Assembly: GCA_017506865.1 (NCBI GenBank)
Contig: JAFCMP010000206.1
Coordinates: forward strand, 1-64,000
Length of the DNA: 64,000 nucleotides
Reading direction: 5' to 3'
From: Tribonema minus
Lineage: Eukaryota; Sar; Xanthophyceae; Tribonematales; Tribonemataceae
Below the pieces are notes generated by a model. The model ran no database searches. It was not told the origin of the DNA and saw nothing but the letters and a program-made list of their open reading frames with translations. Positions 12,501-24,250 of the stretch are shown here, piece by piece (within the stretch, counting starts at the first letter, position 1; the number at the start of each line of letters is the position of its first letter). The position numbers and the translations under genes are program-made.

Positions 12501-14706
12501 AGCAGTTGAAGTTTGCAGTTGTTCCTCTTGGAACACCACTCTGATGCTGTGTGTACACACCAAAGCTCGCTTGTGACACCCGGATTGCTCTGGCGTAGCA
12601 CTTCATGGTGTGAGAGGCCTCTCAGCCTACAGGTGCACATACCTGTATCGTACATGAGTAGGACAGCAGCATCGGCGCATGAGGTGCTTGCCGCAGCTTG
12701 TTAGTGCAGGTAATTATTAAGGTACATGCAATGTAGGTGTGTAGGTTTCAAACTCCGTCAGTTAGGGTTAAGGTTAGGATTTGTTGGTGGCATCGCCAAA
12801 ATCACCGACGCGTGAAAGCCGCACCGCCACTCTTCCGTTGTGCGCGGGGAATGACAACGCCTCATTCATGCCCAGCACTAGACGCAGTTTGAGACCGCCG
12901 CTCCTGAGCACCAATTGCATTGGCAAGCAACGCACCTTCATCAGGACACGATGGCAGCAAAGTAGAGGTGCAGGTGAACTTCAAGTGCACGTGGTGACGC
13001 ACCCTCCAACGCTGTGCCGCAGGGCGGCCCCTCCCAGGCCGACGGCCACACTGGCAGTTGAAACACCGGCCCAGCTGCGGCGCGGCCAAACAGCTCAGAC
13101 AGAGTCCTCGCGAGCAGCGCGAAAGGCGCACTCTCACACGCGCGCACGCACGCACGCACACTCACTCACACATGCTGCGCGCACGATCGCCACCGCACGC
13201 TCACTGATACGGTGCCGCGCACACACACGCGCGTGCGCGCGCGCACGCGAGATCGACTGCTGATGCGCCATCGACAGCTGATGCGCACTTACCAGCGCCA
13301 GGTGCCGCGGCGCGTGGGGGTCGCTCTCGGAGGCCTCATTGAGCAGCTCCACGGCGTCGTTGACGCACACGCGCGCACGCGCACAAGTGCCACCGCATGC
13401 TCACTGAGACGGTGCCACACACACTGTTGCGCGCGTACACACACGCGCGATCGACAGCTGATGCGCAATCCGCAGCTGATGCGCGATCGGCAGCTGATGC
13501 GCACATACCAGCGCTAGGTGGGGCGGCGCGAGGGGGTCGCTCTCGGAGGCCTCGTTGAGCAGCTCCACAGCGTCGTTGACGCGCAGGATGCCCGCGCGGC
13601 CGGGCAGCTGCGGGGGGCGCGCATTAGCGTATAAAGAGGGTTGGTGTTAGGGGGTGGCGTTAAGGGCGCTAATTGGCGAGCCGCAGCCTCGCAAGCAGGT
13701 GTAGCGTACTGGTTTGAAGGGCGCGCGTTCGCGCATGTAGGGTTGGTGTCAAGGGGTGGCATTAAGAGCGCGGATTGCGAGCTGCAGCCTCGCGAGCAGG
13801 TGCAGCTGTTGGTTCGAGATTCATCGTTTGTGATGGAGCCATTGACGTGGGAAGCGACTGCAAGAAGCATTGGAAGGCTCTGGTGTTGTCAAATATTGGC
13901 ATGGGAAACAGACTCAGTCCATGGTCAATAGTGGTGATCCTGTGACCTTTGCGGATCCTTGTTTGGCAGCATATGCGGTCCACGCGCGCCTGACTGCGGT
14001 GCCTACTGCTCATGCCCCTCAAAATCCGAAGGCAGTATCTGAGGGCTACGGCTAGGGGTGAGGTTTGGCGCACAGTCGCCACAGCGTCTCAGGATCGCCG
14101 CTGCGCCACGGGCCGAGGGGCTGTAGCTACCTTCAGCTGCTGCATGCAACATGACTGCCTCGTCGCAGCAGAAGAGCACGCACACGCGCGCGTGCCAACG
14201 CCGCAGCACCCCGCCGCACTCCCCCGCGCCAGCAGGCAAGCAAGTGCCTACACTACCGACTAACGTTTGGCGCTCAAGCCACAACTGCCTTCGGCACGCG
14301 CCGCGCAAGCCGTGCCGCCGCAATCCGCAGCAGTGCTACGCGGCGCAGCGCTCCGCCGCGACGCGCAGCAGCAGTAACAGCAGCAGCAGCGCTCACACTC
14401 CCCGTCGCGCGCACTCACCCGCATGGCGTCGTAGTACATGCGCCGCGCCGACGTCACCGGCCCGGGCACCTGCGCGCCGATCCACTCGTAGCGCGACGTC
14501 GTGGGGGGCGCCGCGGCCCCCCCCCCCTTCCTGCCAGCGCCAGGTTTCCCCCCCCCCACGGAGGCCTTGCCAGCCCTGTCGGGCGCTGTCGCGGCAGCGC
14601 CACTGCCGCTCGGTCGCTTGACCGTGCCGCCGCCGCCGCCGCCGCCAGAGTCCCTGCGTCTGCCGCTGGCGCGCGGGGCGTCCCCGGCGTCTCCTTTGGC
14701 GCTCAT
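539..14706 (-). CDS. BAH-domain nuclear protein, multi-exon gene (3' end not in hand)
   Basis: Likely chromatin reader or adaptor; the nuclear role is inferred. Exons read on the minus strand: 14706-14419, 13607-13509, 11764-11543, 9819-9691, 7676-7577, 7027-6769, 5883-5783, 4716-4479, 3113-2952, 2327-2210, 1700-1385, 1036-756 and possibly 625-539. The first twelve give 771 codons with no stop, and phase matches at every junction, which is the main support. Exons 2-4 form a BAH (bromo-adjacent homology) domain, residues about 97-246: WFYRP, then ELFLSD and VESI, then a closing FHVRYAF strand. The remainder is low complexity: Gly/Ser/Lys-rich N-terminus, a KRKRG basic motif in exon 6, an acidic Asp/Glu run and Pro tract in exon 8, and Gly- and Gln-rich exons 11-12. 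The start ATG at 14706 opens the GC-rich coding part; an in-frame ATG at 14904 lies in AT-rich DNA. Most donors are GT; exon 7 ends at AG/GCACGT. Exons 2, 3, 4 and 8 carry junction duplications. No more specific family recognised. Confidence 0.72.
4341..4716 (-). repeat. BAH-gene exon 8 with one downstream copy of its 3' end
   Basis: Exon 8 ends at 4479 in TTCAG/GTGCGG. A second copy of its last ~80 bases ends at 4341 in TTCAG/GTGCGC, 138 bases further into the intron. Both encode the same GDVPEAERCALDTLIN core. The spacer contains AACTTCAACTTCAA. The copy keeps an open frame and a usable donor. Confidence 0.8.
8092..8885. repeat. ~410-bp direct duplication inside a BAH-gene intron
   Basis: Two diverged copies, about 8092-8475 and 8503-8885, lie head to tail. 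Both contain GGGGCTGGT, GGCTAGCACAGG, CCAAGATTAGGCGCTG and AGTCGCGGTG in the same order. A third fragment starting GGGGCTGGTACATGG lies near 7815. The second copy carries a telomere-like insert absent from the first. No coding potential seen. Confidence 0.75.
8812..8828 (+). repeat. Telomere-type repeat inserted in one duplication copy
   Basis: Two CCCTAA units sit between CTGCT and AGTCGCGGTG. The sister copy at about 8413-8425 reads CTGCTC directly into AGTCGCGGTG, so about 12 bases of telomeric sequence are present in one copy only. Confidence 0.8.
9228..9819 (-). repeat. BAH-gene exon 4 followed by three tandem copies of its 3' half
   Basis: The full exon ends at 9691. Copies of its last ~90 bases end at 9535, 9383 and 9228, a step of 152-156 bases. 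Each retains the HVRYAFTAKLPVF-like sequence (the middle copies start LLSRVRY) and a GTGNG donor. The two nearer copies are open; the farthest has a one-base insertion that shifts the frame. Each copy is preceded by a TGAAGTTGATGA-like stretch instead of an acceptor, so they look like donor-only fragments, not cassette exons. Confidence 0.85.
11136..11543 (-). repeat. BAH-gene exon 3 3'-end tandem copies
   Basis: Downstream of the real donor at 11543, copies of the exon 3 end recur with donors at 11392, 11239 and 11136 (steps 151, 153, 103). The codons for FLSDV, RVESIAAIAKLDMVAE and DADPKQ are kept with conservative changes. The reading frame is open through the first two copies including the intervening intron-like sequence. 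Each is followed by GTATGTANCC-like intron start and a CCTAC-rich spacer. Confidence 0.85.
11764..12330 (-). repeat. BAH-gene exon 3 5'-end copies in the upstream intron
   Basis: The exon 3 acceptor and first codons (GGCAG/GTGGCGCGCATGTGG) recur upstream at about 11912, 12198 and 12320. The 12198 copy is longest and carries a stop (TAA where the real exon has TGG of WFYRP). The 12320 copy has lost the acceptor AG. Together with the 3'-end copies, this exon is bracketed by decayed pieces of both its ends. Confidence 0.8.
13293..13509 (-). repeat. BAH-gene exon 2 with one downstream 3'-end copy
   Basis: Exon 2 ends at 13509 (GCGCTG/GTATGT). A copy of its last ~80 bases ends at 13293 (GCGCTG/GTAAGT), 216 bases away, and still encodes VNDAVELLNEASESDP in an open frame. 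The spacer holds CACGCGCG-type simple sequence and GATCGNCAGCTGATGCGC short repeats. Confidence 0.8.
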
Positions 14707-17118
14707 CGGCGCGCTGCAGCGGCGCGAAGAGGCGGAGCGAAGCGTCGGGACGTGATGCGCAGGTGCGGCGAGTGCTTGGGCCTTCAGCGATAGGGCCGAG
14801 AGCAGCAGGATTTGAGGTATCAGTGGTAATATACTATGCTGATGGCTGATGCGTATAATATTTTGCAAGCCTTGAAGATGGCGGCAGCTGCTGGAGTACC
14901 TCAAACCTGTGCCAACGAAGAAATTGAATTAGAGAGCGATCATCAACTCGAATGATTGTACAGATGTGTCACGAACTCTGAGGTTAGACTCCCAAGCTTT
15001 TGTACAATATTGTTGGCAATGTTCTGCATCATCAGATTCTAAATCTGATGCTCGGTGTATCAAGTGACTCACGTAGTCAAGTCAATGCCACAGCACTCAG
15101 TCTGCATCATGATGCCTCAGAGTCGATTGGTCTTACTAATAGGCTACTAATAGTAGACAAGCTGAGCCTGAATACCTCAACATCTCCATAATTCCCCACT
15201 CTGAGTGACTCAGTCTGGCAGACTTTGAGACTGTCAGTGAGTGAGATGCAAACACATCATGATGCCATTCAGCCTGAGACACAAAGCTGGGTTACTGCAT
15301 ATAAATAAAAAACATTGTACCTTTATATGTCAGCCTCAGCGTTCAAGCACTTCTGGTTGTGTGATGTCATTGACTCAAAATCACTGTAACAGTTGCTCAG
15401 CTGCTGCAGTCATGGACGGTCACCGTTGCAGCTGAGCATATTATCCATGATCATAATGGTCATTGACAAGGCAAAGTTGGTGAAGTTGGTAAAAGTGCAA
15501 CTAGCTAGGAACTGCTGGGCCTGTCGAGTGTGTGACATTTGCATTGTTGATCATACACAGGAGGCACACTACGGGGACTCTAACGAGACTCTGAGTCACT
15601 GCAGGGAGTCCTGCAATACGCACGCGTTAAGCATTGTAGTGAAATTCAATGCCGCACGCTATTAGTCTATAAGACTCTACAATGATGGCTGTATATACTT
15701 AATCAACGATGACAGCACTTCTGCAGCTCAACTCAATGCAACTGGAACAGGCCGCTTTGGCCACTTTTGACCATTGTCAAGATCTGGACTATTCAATGAT
15801 CAGTAAGCCTACTTACTGGGCTTACACGTAACACTAAAGCTCGCCACTGGCACTTCTCAAGGCGCACAACAAATTCATCTGCACCAGTGCGTCACATCAA
15901 GATGCTGAGCACAATCATCAAGATACTGCAGAAAACTTCGTGGAGCAGCCGCTAAATCCGAGCCTCAGGCTAGACGTACAGCTAACTCAATGAGTCATTG
16001 CGCTCATGCTGGCACGGTCATGAAAACCAATGGCGTGCAGCCCAGACCTACTACACAATCAAGAGCTTATCATGCAATCAAATTTGTGAATGCAAGGGTA
16101 TCTGGTAGTACTAGACTAAGTGATCTTCGCACCAACGCCATCGTGCAGCATCACGATAGTACTTGCCCTCCAGGACCGGAAGGTGCTGCATGTCCGCGGA
16201 AAAATGGGTCTGCATTCGGTGGTGGTGTTCACCTGCTGTGCTCGCCTGCCAGACGCACGTGACTGCAGCGATCAGGCCTTCGCCAAGGCGGTGAAGCGCC
16301 GCTGTGCCAAGTGTGTCCAGCCTAAACCAAGCCGCCTCGCACCCTTCTTTATTGCCAGAACAAAGCTTGATTATGCCTTGATGTCGGCCAAGCCGATGTA
16401 GATACGGGCCGTACAGTAAGACGGCGCCCGCGATGTCACCGCTCCACCTCCTCCGGTCAACCTCCAGCAAGCACGCTCGTCTGTGTAATGAAAAGAAAGC
16501 CCCCGAAAAAGGGGAAAGCATTGTGACCTTTCACGCCCCGGAACCTGTTCGACATGTGTAACAGTCTTTCGCTCATTACTCTTTGGCTGGGGCCACTCCA
16601 CGCGCACAGATAGCATCTCACGACGATCTCACGACGACGACTCCTATCGTGACCTTACTTGCCTTTGAGTTATCTGACAAAGGAAAGCGACTGGCCCCGT
16701 GTGGTTGAGCTTCGAACCTGAAGTTCGCCGAAGTCAACGCTGATTTATTTATACCAACGCAACGCCGTAGTTACTAAAAGTAACTTAGAAGTATCGACTG
16801 CCACCAAGCTGTCAAGTATCGACTGTCACCAAGCTGTCAGCTCGCACACACACATGCTGGCAGGCGTGTTGTTTGTGCAACTACTCTCACAAGCACTTAC
16901 TAGTAGTCTAGACTAATAGCGTGCTTCCTCAGGCTCTAGAGCTTGCTCTATTTACAGCACGCGCTCCTACTACTAGTAGGCTTTTACCATGCTCGAACTT
17001 CAACTCCAAGACAGCCTGAGACTGAGTCAGACTTAATATGTTCCCTGACAAGCTTGCACAAATTGAAGCTACTAGTATTACCAGGCTGTCATCAAGTTAC
17101 TGAACGTTAGACACCGAC

Positions 17119-17557
17119 GGTTTGATTTGCGCAAAACGGGGCCTGAAACGGGACCCAGCATAAACTTTGAAACCACTTTCAAATTGGCGAAGTCTGGTTG
17201 AACCCTGCCAGGCTGCGGCTGAGCGTTGAACTTCGCTGCTGAAGTTCAACATGATGTTAAAGTTATTACTAGTAGGTGGAGAGACCAGTGTTGAAGTTGT
17301 AAGGATACCATGATGAGCACTGAGCACAATTAAACTTCAATTTGGAGTTGAACTTCTTAGCCAAACTTCACAATTGAGGTAAAAGTTCAAGTCCAAGTTC
17401 AATATGATGTATCTCAAGATCCCTGACCGTAGAAAAAATTCTTGTTCCAACTATTTCTTGGACCTACATCATCACAATTGAGAGAAGTCCATTAAATTGT
17501 GCAGAGTTCAACGTTGAACTTCACCCCTGTGAGTCCGGGACCCGTTCTGAATACAGA
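17119..17557 (-). mobile_element. Diverged MITE copy, family A, inverted orientation
   Basis: Reverse-complement relative of the elements at 17931-18374 and 19658-20116. It shares GGTTTGA...AAAACGGG ends, the GAAGTCTGGTTGAACCCTGCCA segment in pieces, ATCATGAGC-type centre and TTCACCCCTGTG near the far end. The far terminus is degraded. Non-coding. Confidence 0.6.
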
Positions 17558-17930
17558 CTGAGATCCGCTCGGACTCCCGGACCGGCGGCGCCCATCTGCG
17601 ACGGTCACCCTGAAACGCAAAAAGCAACCGAGCACTTATGCTATAGTGAGGTCAGTCAAGACACTTAAACTGTTGAAGTTGGCTAACAGTAGGTTGTTGG
17701 CCTCACTCAGGCGCACCAGAAGAGCTCTTGGTTGTTGAAGTTGAGGTGGGTGGAGCCGTGCTATTGCACGTTGAGCAGTGATGTGACAGTTGAAGTTAGC
17801 ATGAAGTTGAAGTTTGAATATCACCGCTGAAGTACAGTATCACATCAGGATCAATATCAACTTCAATAAGTGAGTACTACTAGTAGTCAGCAGATGCCCC
17901 TGACATGGGGCTACAGCATGCCATAACCCA

Positions 17931-18374
17931 AGGTTTGAATTGCGAAAAACGGGACCCGAATTCAAAACAGGTCCTGGACCCACAGGGGTGAACTCTGAAA
18001 ATGGACTTCTCTCAGTTGTGATGATATGGGTGAAATAGTCACGCCTAGAACTTGAAGTAAATAAATGGAAGAAAGATTTTTTTTTTGCGCTCAGGATCTT
18101 GAGATGCACCATGTTGAACTTGGACTTGAACTTTAACTTCAGTTGTGAAGTTTGGCTAAGTACGGAAGTTCAACTCCAAATTGAAGTTTGAAAAGTGCTC
18201 AGTGCTCATCATGGTATCCTAACCAGCTTCAACACTGGTACCTCTGCCTAGTAACTTCAACATCATGTTGTAATTCAGCAGAACGCTGGCAGGGTTCAAC
18301 CAGACTTCGCCAAAGTGGTTTGATGCTGGGTCCCGTTTTCCAATTCAGGTCCCGTTTTTTCTCAAGTCAATCCT
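17931..18374 (+). mobile_element. MITE-like element, family A
   Basis: About 444 bp. It starts AGGTTTGAATTGCG followed by AAAAACGGGACC and ends with the inverted counterpart (GGTCCCGTTTTTT then AATCCT). The interior matches 19658-20116 throughout, including a T-run, CTCAGGATCTTGAGAT and TCATCATGGTATCCT. No coding capacity, so it would need a transposase supplied elsewhere. Confidence 0.7.
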
Positions 18375-19555
18375 CCCACTGGCAACTTCAATACCACTGG
18401 CAGTTCTGCCCTGGAGACTTTACTACTGGACGGTTGCTTCTTGGCTTTCAGGGTGAGTCACTGACGGTCGCGGATGGGCGGAGCGGATCCTCGTCTGACT
18501 CACCCCGAGCCTCAGTCACTGTCAGGTCCCGTTTTCCGCCATTCAAACCTGCCAGTGCCACCAGTGGTGGTCCTAATTGAAGAAGAAATTTCTTGTATCA
18601 ACTTAAACTTAAAAACTTTAAGTTTAAAGTTTAACTTCAAGTTTTAACAAGCAATGACAGCACAGCAGCGCTCAACACCATCATGCAGCGCTTCGCCCGC
18701 GCCGCGCGCACCTGAGGCTCAGCGTACGCACCATAATGATACTACTTCTTTAAATCCGATTATGATAATCTCAGACTCTCAATCATTGCTTAAAGTTTGC
18801 AGTGTGACTCCGAGTCGGAGTCTGACTGACTCAGAGTCACTGGTAGTACACAGTTGAAGCAGGCTACCATGTGATGCTGTCATAAATGCGATCTTAGACT
18901 AGCAAGCTGGAAGAGCAAAACATGGAGACAACTTGAACTTGAAGCTCCAGAGATTCTGAACAAGTTGATGTCTGAATGATGCAAACGCAAGGCCTACCGG
19001 GGGATGTCTTATTCAATTGTCGATGCGGAGAGAAGGAGGCTTGGGGCCTGGATATCTTAGTACACTGTGGCACAGCGCTGTTGTCTGCTACATAGTGTGC
19101 ACACAGGCTGGCAGCTTCCGAGTCAGAACCTCTGCTGCAGCAGAGCAGTTAGACTACCAAGTAGTGAACTAGTATACTGATGTGCCCTTTGGCATGTGAC
19201 CTGAGCGACTTCAAGTTGCACTTGATTCAACTGCCAGTAGTATTTCAGGTCTAACTTAAAGATGACCAGCCAGGTCTGACTCTCATAATGACCTGGCCTC
19301 ACTATGAGGTATAACTGGTCCTCAATCTTAGACTACCCCCAAGCCGTATCACAGTGTCAAACTCCTGGACCATAACACCGTGACTGCAGAATCTGATGTA
19401 GATTATGAACTTCGAAAGCCTTAGGTTTTGAATTCCATTTCGCAAATTGAATGCGAAAAAGTTTAACGGGGCCCCCCGGGGCCTGCCAGTGGAATTCAAA
19501 ATTGATCAATTAAATATAGAACCCACAGGGGTAAACAATGATATATATTAATATT

Positions 19556-20545
19556 AGGCCCTGATTGGCGCGAAAACGACCCGGATGCAGAAAAGCGACG
19601 CAAACCTTTGAGGCAAAGAAGCCGACAAGTTCCTTGTGTCATGATATCATATGCATATAGGTTTGAATTGCGAAAAAACGGGACCTGATTTCAAAACGGG
19701 ACCCACAGGCCCTCAGGGCCCCCGGGCCCCTGGGGTGAACTCTGCAAATGGACTTCTCTCAATTGTGATGACGTGGGTGTAATAGTCATGCCTAGAAATA
19801 AATAAATGGAAGAAAGATTTTTTTTGGCACTCAGGATCTTGAGATATACCATGTTGAACTTGAACTTGAACTTGAACTTCAGCTGTGAAGTTTGGTTAAG
19901 TACAGAAGTTCAACTCCATGTTGAAGTTTGAAACGTGCTCAGTGCTCATCATGGTATCCTCACCAACTTCAACACTGGTCCCTCCACCTAATAACTTCAA
20001 GATCATATTGAAATTCAGCAGCGAACGCTGGCAGGGTTCAACCAGACTTCGCCAAAGTGGTTTGATGCTGGGTCCCGTTTTCCAATTCAGGTCCCGTTTT
20101 TTGCAATTCAATCCTATATGCCAATTTAAAATTGTGAACTGCACCTTTGCATTTACAAATTCAAGTTGACTTCCGAAGTCCGAATTGGAAGGTGATTACC
20201 AAGACTTAGGTACCTTCAACAGCTCAACTTCGACTGATGCTCAAAACTTCAACTCTGATTATCTCTTGAACTTCACCACTTTTGGAACTTTTGAAACTTC
20301 AAAAATCAATATGCTTCACCTCAGCAAGCCGACCACCACAGTAAGAGGCTATGGTGACTTCAGTTATTATATCATGATATAATTTAAAATTTTTACATAT
20401 TAAATTATTAATAAGTTAAACTGCATTGTCACTCAATTTGGGCTGATCATTTAATCATTGAATCACATGTCATTTTTGTTGGCTGCAAACCCATGTCGCT
20501 TTCTACTATAGTAGCATCCAAGGTCGCTTTCTTGCCAACTTGACT
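19556..20545. mobile_element. Inverted-repeat element, family B, carrying a nested family A copy
   Basis: Left end AGGCCCTGATTGGCG with GAAAACGACCCGG and AAAAGCGACG. The right end near 20475-20545 is a diverged inverted relative (GTCGCTTTCTA, GCATCCAAGGTCGC). The family A element at 19658-20116 lies inside. Interior sequence 20190-20350 reappears inverted in the neighbour at 20901-21350. Confidence 0.55.
19658..20116 (+). mobile_element. MITE-like element, family A, best-preserved copy
   Basis: About 459 bp with terminal inverted repeats of roughly 48 bases and few mismatches: TAGGTTTGAATTGCG at the left and CAATTCAATCCTA at the right, each followed inward by A-run, CGGGACCTGA and ACGGGACCCA. 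TA flanks both outer ends, consistent with a TA target duplication. Non-coding. Confidence 0.75.
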
Positions 20546-20900
20546 TAAAGAAATTAAAATTAGAAAACAGATTATTGTTTCTCTACACTCTGAGCGGCTG
20601 CATGCCAGTGCCACAGTGCCGGCGGAGATGACATCGGATGACCACCATGACGAACTGCAACAAATGATTGAATGTTGCATTTATTGATTGAATGATTGAA
20701 ATCTGAATTGAGAAATTTCAGGATTATTTTGAACAGGAACTTCTTGAACTTGAAGGGGAGGACTTTTGACTCGCCGAGGCTGGGCCACTGGCTGGCGCAC
20801 TGCCAGTCAGCTCCATCATGATGTCATTATGATTCATTGATTCCGAAGTCAATGGAACAGACTACATTAAATCATAATTAATAATATTGAGGACTAGTAC

Positions 20901-21350
20901 TAGAGGCCTCAATTGGCATGAAAGCGACGCTGGATGCTAGAAAGCGACTTGGGGTTTGCAGCAGCCAACAATAATAATCAGCCCATTGGCAAACAACGCA
21001 GTTGAGGTATCTCTATGATGTTGAAGATACCATAACTTCTGACCGTGGTGGTCGGCTTGCTGAGGTAGAGCATATTGATGTTGAAGTTTCAAAAGTGCAA
21101 AAGGTGTTGAAGTTCAAGAGATAATTGAAGTTGGAATTCTGAGCATCAGTTGAAGTTGGGCTGTTGAAGTTACCTAAGTCCTGATGATCAACTTCAATTT
21201 GAACTTGAACTAGGTCATTCGAATCGTGCATTTCCTGTGAATGCAATGCTGCAGTTCACAATGCCTTATGACACAAGGAAGTCTAGTAGTACTTTGCCTT
21301 GGCGTCGCTTTTTAGCATCCGGGTCGTTTTCACGCCAAGCAGGGCCTCTA
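20901..21350. mobile_element. Inverted-repeat element, family B, compact copy
   Basis: 450 bp with ends TAGAGGCC...GGCCTCTA. Imperfect inverted repeats of about 50 bases contain GAAAGCGACGCTGGATGCTA and its counterpart TAGCATCCGGGTCGTTTTC. The interior is the reverse complement of part of 19556-20545, indicating two copies in opposite orientation. Non-coding. Confidence 0.6.
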
Positions 21351-23843
21351 GGTCATACATATACAAATACAAATACAAGTCCATACGTACAAGTGCTAGG
21401 TGTGGGACGGCCCCTGTTATTAGTAGACTAAGTTTAACTTACTAGTAGGCGATGACAAGCTGAGCCTATTTGCCCCATCACTCACTGTATTACTAAGTTA
21501 CTGAGTGACACGCTAGCCAGCTGGCAGATGGCATCTGATGATCATCATGATGATTCAATTTGGAGACTTCAAAAAATTTAAGATTAAAAAAAATTCTTAG
21601 TCCTTCAGAATCTGATCATTCCGATTCGGAAGGTCGAGCTGCATGTCGCATAGTAACATATACTATGCATTGAGTTGCCCCATTCCGACAGTCTGACTCA
21701 CTGAGTCTGCGACTCGGACTCTCCGAGTCGAGAAAGGTTCTATAATTCAATGCGTACTACTTAGTAAGCATTGAACACCAAGAACTTCAAGTCTTTGATA
21801 CAAAAATTGGACATCATGTCATTGATCTGCTGCAGCAGTGCACCATCATGCTAACAATGCCGGCAGGAGCGACTTGGAGAGCTCCACGCTTGGCCTAACA
21901 GCACCAACTTGAATTGAACCTGAAACACAAAACTCTTTCAAATTGATCTGCCGCGTGCCACGGTCACAGCCTGAGTGGGACCCATTGACATTTAATCAGA
22001 TTCAGCTTCTGAATCATCAAAGAATTTAAACTCTATGCCTACGATTTAATTTACGGTCATGATGATCATGTCATTATTTAAGCCGGTGGGGCACGTAATT
22101 ACAACAGGCGTTTGTATACATCGGACAAGCAAACTGAATCAGTGACACTCAGTCCCTCACGGTGGCACTAGCCAATGGCAAGCCTTAAAGTTTGTATCCA
22201 CAGGCTGAAATCAAGTTGGCCTCCGAGAGTCTTACAATAGTATCAGATGCCCTCAAACACGGTGACCACTGGCACACAACAGGCCCCAAGGATTTCGGCG
22301 TTGAACTTTGTTTTATTGACAAGTTCAAGTCGTTGTTGAGTTTTTGTGTAACCTGGCTCTGCGCACGAACAAGCGGGCTGAGAAGGGCCGCAGAGGTTGC
22401 CAATGGCTGGCAGCCGCTGCCGCAGTGCTGCATCACATATATACTATTCAAGAACTTCAAGGCACTGCACCAGGTCCCGCTGCCACTGGCACCCGCTGCC
22501 ACTGGCACTCGTGCAGTGCAAGAACTTCCGAATCGGTAGAACTCAGTCACAGTGACTGTGACACTGACCGTTGAACAGCCACAGTGAATTTCAGTTCTGA
22601 GTCAGCATGCAGTGCAAGCAGCTCATGCCTCACTGCAAACCTGGGTGTCGGCTTTTAAAGTATTATAGTGTATTCAATTTGAATCCAGCAGCATTTATTC
22701 AATAAGCTGACAATTTGTGTTACCCGGGGCCCACTGGCAGGCTTAAATACCAGTCACTCACTGTGACTAGTAGTCTTTGGGCCAAACCTGTTGTTGTTTG
22801 TTGTTTCAATTAGACTAAGTACTACTATTAGTAATACGTGCCCCGCCGCCTTCAATAGCGCCATCATGGTGACGGTCACCGATCATCGTGCTAACACTCA
22901 CTCATATTGTCATTGACAATAAGCTTTTAGACTTACTAGTAGTCTTTAAGTTAGACTTAGTTACTCTTAGACTAGACTAAGTGGTATTCGCAGTGATCAA
23001 GAGTTCAAATTCAATTTGGTGATCATCATGATGTCAATGAAATTCAACTTGAAGTCACAGCCTCCGGCAGCGCGTTGACAAACTTCAATTGAAGGAGGAA
23101 GCGGTATTAAAGTTTGTGGTGAGAGCGCTAGCAAAAGATGTACTACTGTGACTACTACTGGGCCAGGCTCAGCCTGCCAGTGGCAGTGCCAGCCTGTCTG
23201 TGAGCCTGAGGATATTATTAATCATTGTGATAATTCGGGATGTGGGGCATCGATCATCACTGACAGGCCGCGCAAGTCACGTTCCATTGATCATGAAGCA
23301 GACGCGCTGTGTAAGTTACTACAGTAACTTGAAGTTACTATTATAATAACTTATTGAATTGTAAAAGTTGGTAACTGAAAGCAGCTCGGTCGTCGATGCA
23401 CTTGGCAACTTGTTGAACACGGTGACCGCAGGGAGCCTGAGCCTGAGGTCGACTTCAAGTCACTTGAAGTTGCCGCTTGCACGTCAGACTGAGTCTGTCA
23501 CTGAGTCAGTGTCTGTCTCAGACTCACTGACAGTCTGGCAGGTGGGACCAAAGGCAGCGTCATGTCATTGAGTGCAGCGTCACGGTGCAGCCCACGAGTG
23601 ACAGCCTGAGGCCTGTCAGGAGGCACCGCAGCGGCTGCCGCTGCGGCTCCGTCACGGTGATCACGTCGACGGTCTCGTGGTACTACCGCCCGGCGGGCCG
23701 GCGTACTACCGTTACGGTAACCGCAACGGTAACCGTAACGGTACTTTAGATTAAATTTAGTATCAATGATTATACTATAATAGTACTACCTAGTAGACCA
23801 AGTACTGACTCAGAGTAGACTACTAGGAAGGAAACTACACATA

Positions 23844-24250
23844 GGAGAGAATTTTTTGGAGCAATCCCCGGATACTAAAAGGCACCACAGGACATTAATG
23901 CAATGATCGAGTTGAAGATTGCACAATCATTTGACTGAACAGCAACAGTTCGCTTCAGGATGCTGTGCGGACGGTGATGCAACCGTCAAACTTCAAATTG
24001 AAGATGATGGTCAATACTGAGCGTGACAGTTGATGTTTAACTTCAACTTGAAGTTGTACTTCAATTACAGTAGCGTCTCGAGTCAAGTTTGTCCAATTTG
24101 AAGTTTGAAGATTGCACCATCATCCGCAGAGCGAGCTGAAGCGAACTGTTAATGTTCGGTCAAATGGTTGTGCAATCTTCAACTTGATCATTGCATTAAT
24201 GTCCTGTGGTGCTTTTTAGTATCCAGGGATTGCCCCAAATAATTCTCTAC
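23844..24250. mobile_element. Foldback element with ~160-bp terminal inverted repeats
   Basis: About 407 bp. The left arm, roughly 23844-24008, and the right arm, roughly 24092-24250, are reverse complements at about 85-90 percent by eye. Shared landmarks are AGAGAATT, GGCAATCCC-type, GGATACTAAAA, CACCACAGGACATTAATGCA and ACAGTTCGCTTCAG. The unpaired centre is only about 80 bases. No open reading frame of note. Confidence 0.8.

Noticed and set aside
16111..16521. 136-codon minus-strand open frame in the low-GC island
   Set aside because: Slightly GC-rich and free of stops but without domain, splice partners or neighbours; overlapping plus-strand frames look equally plausible.
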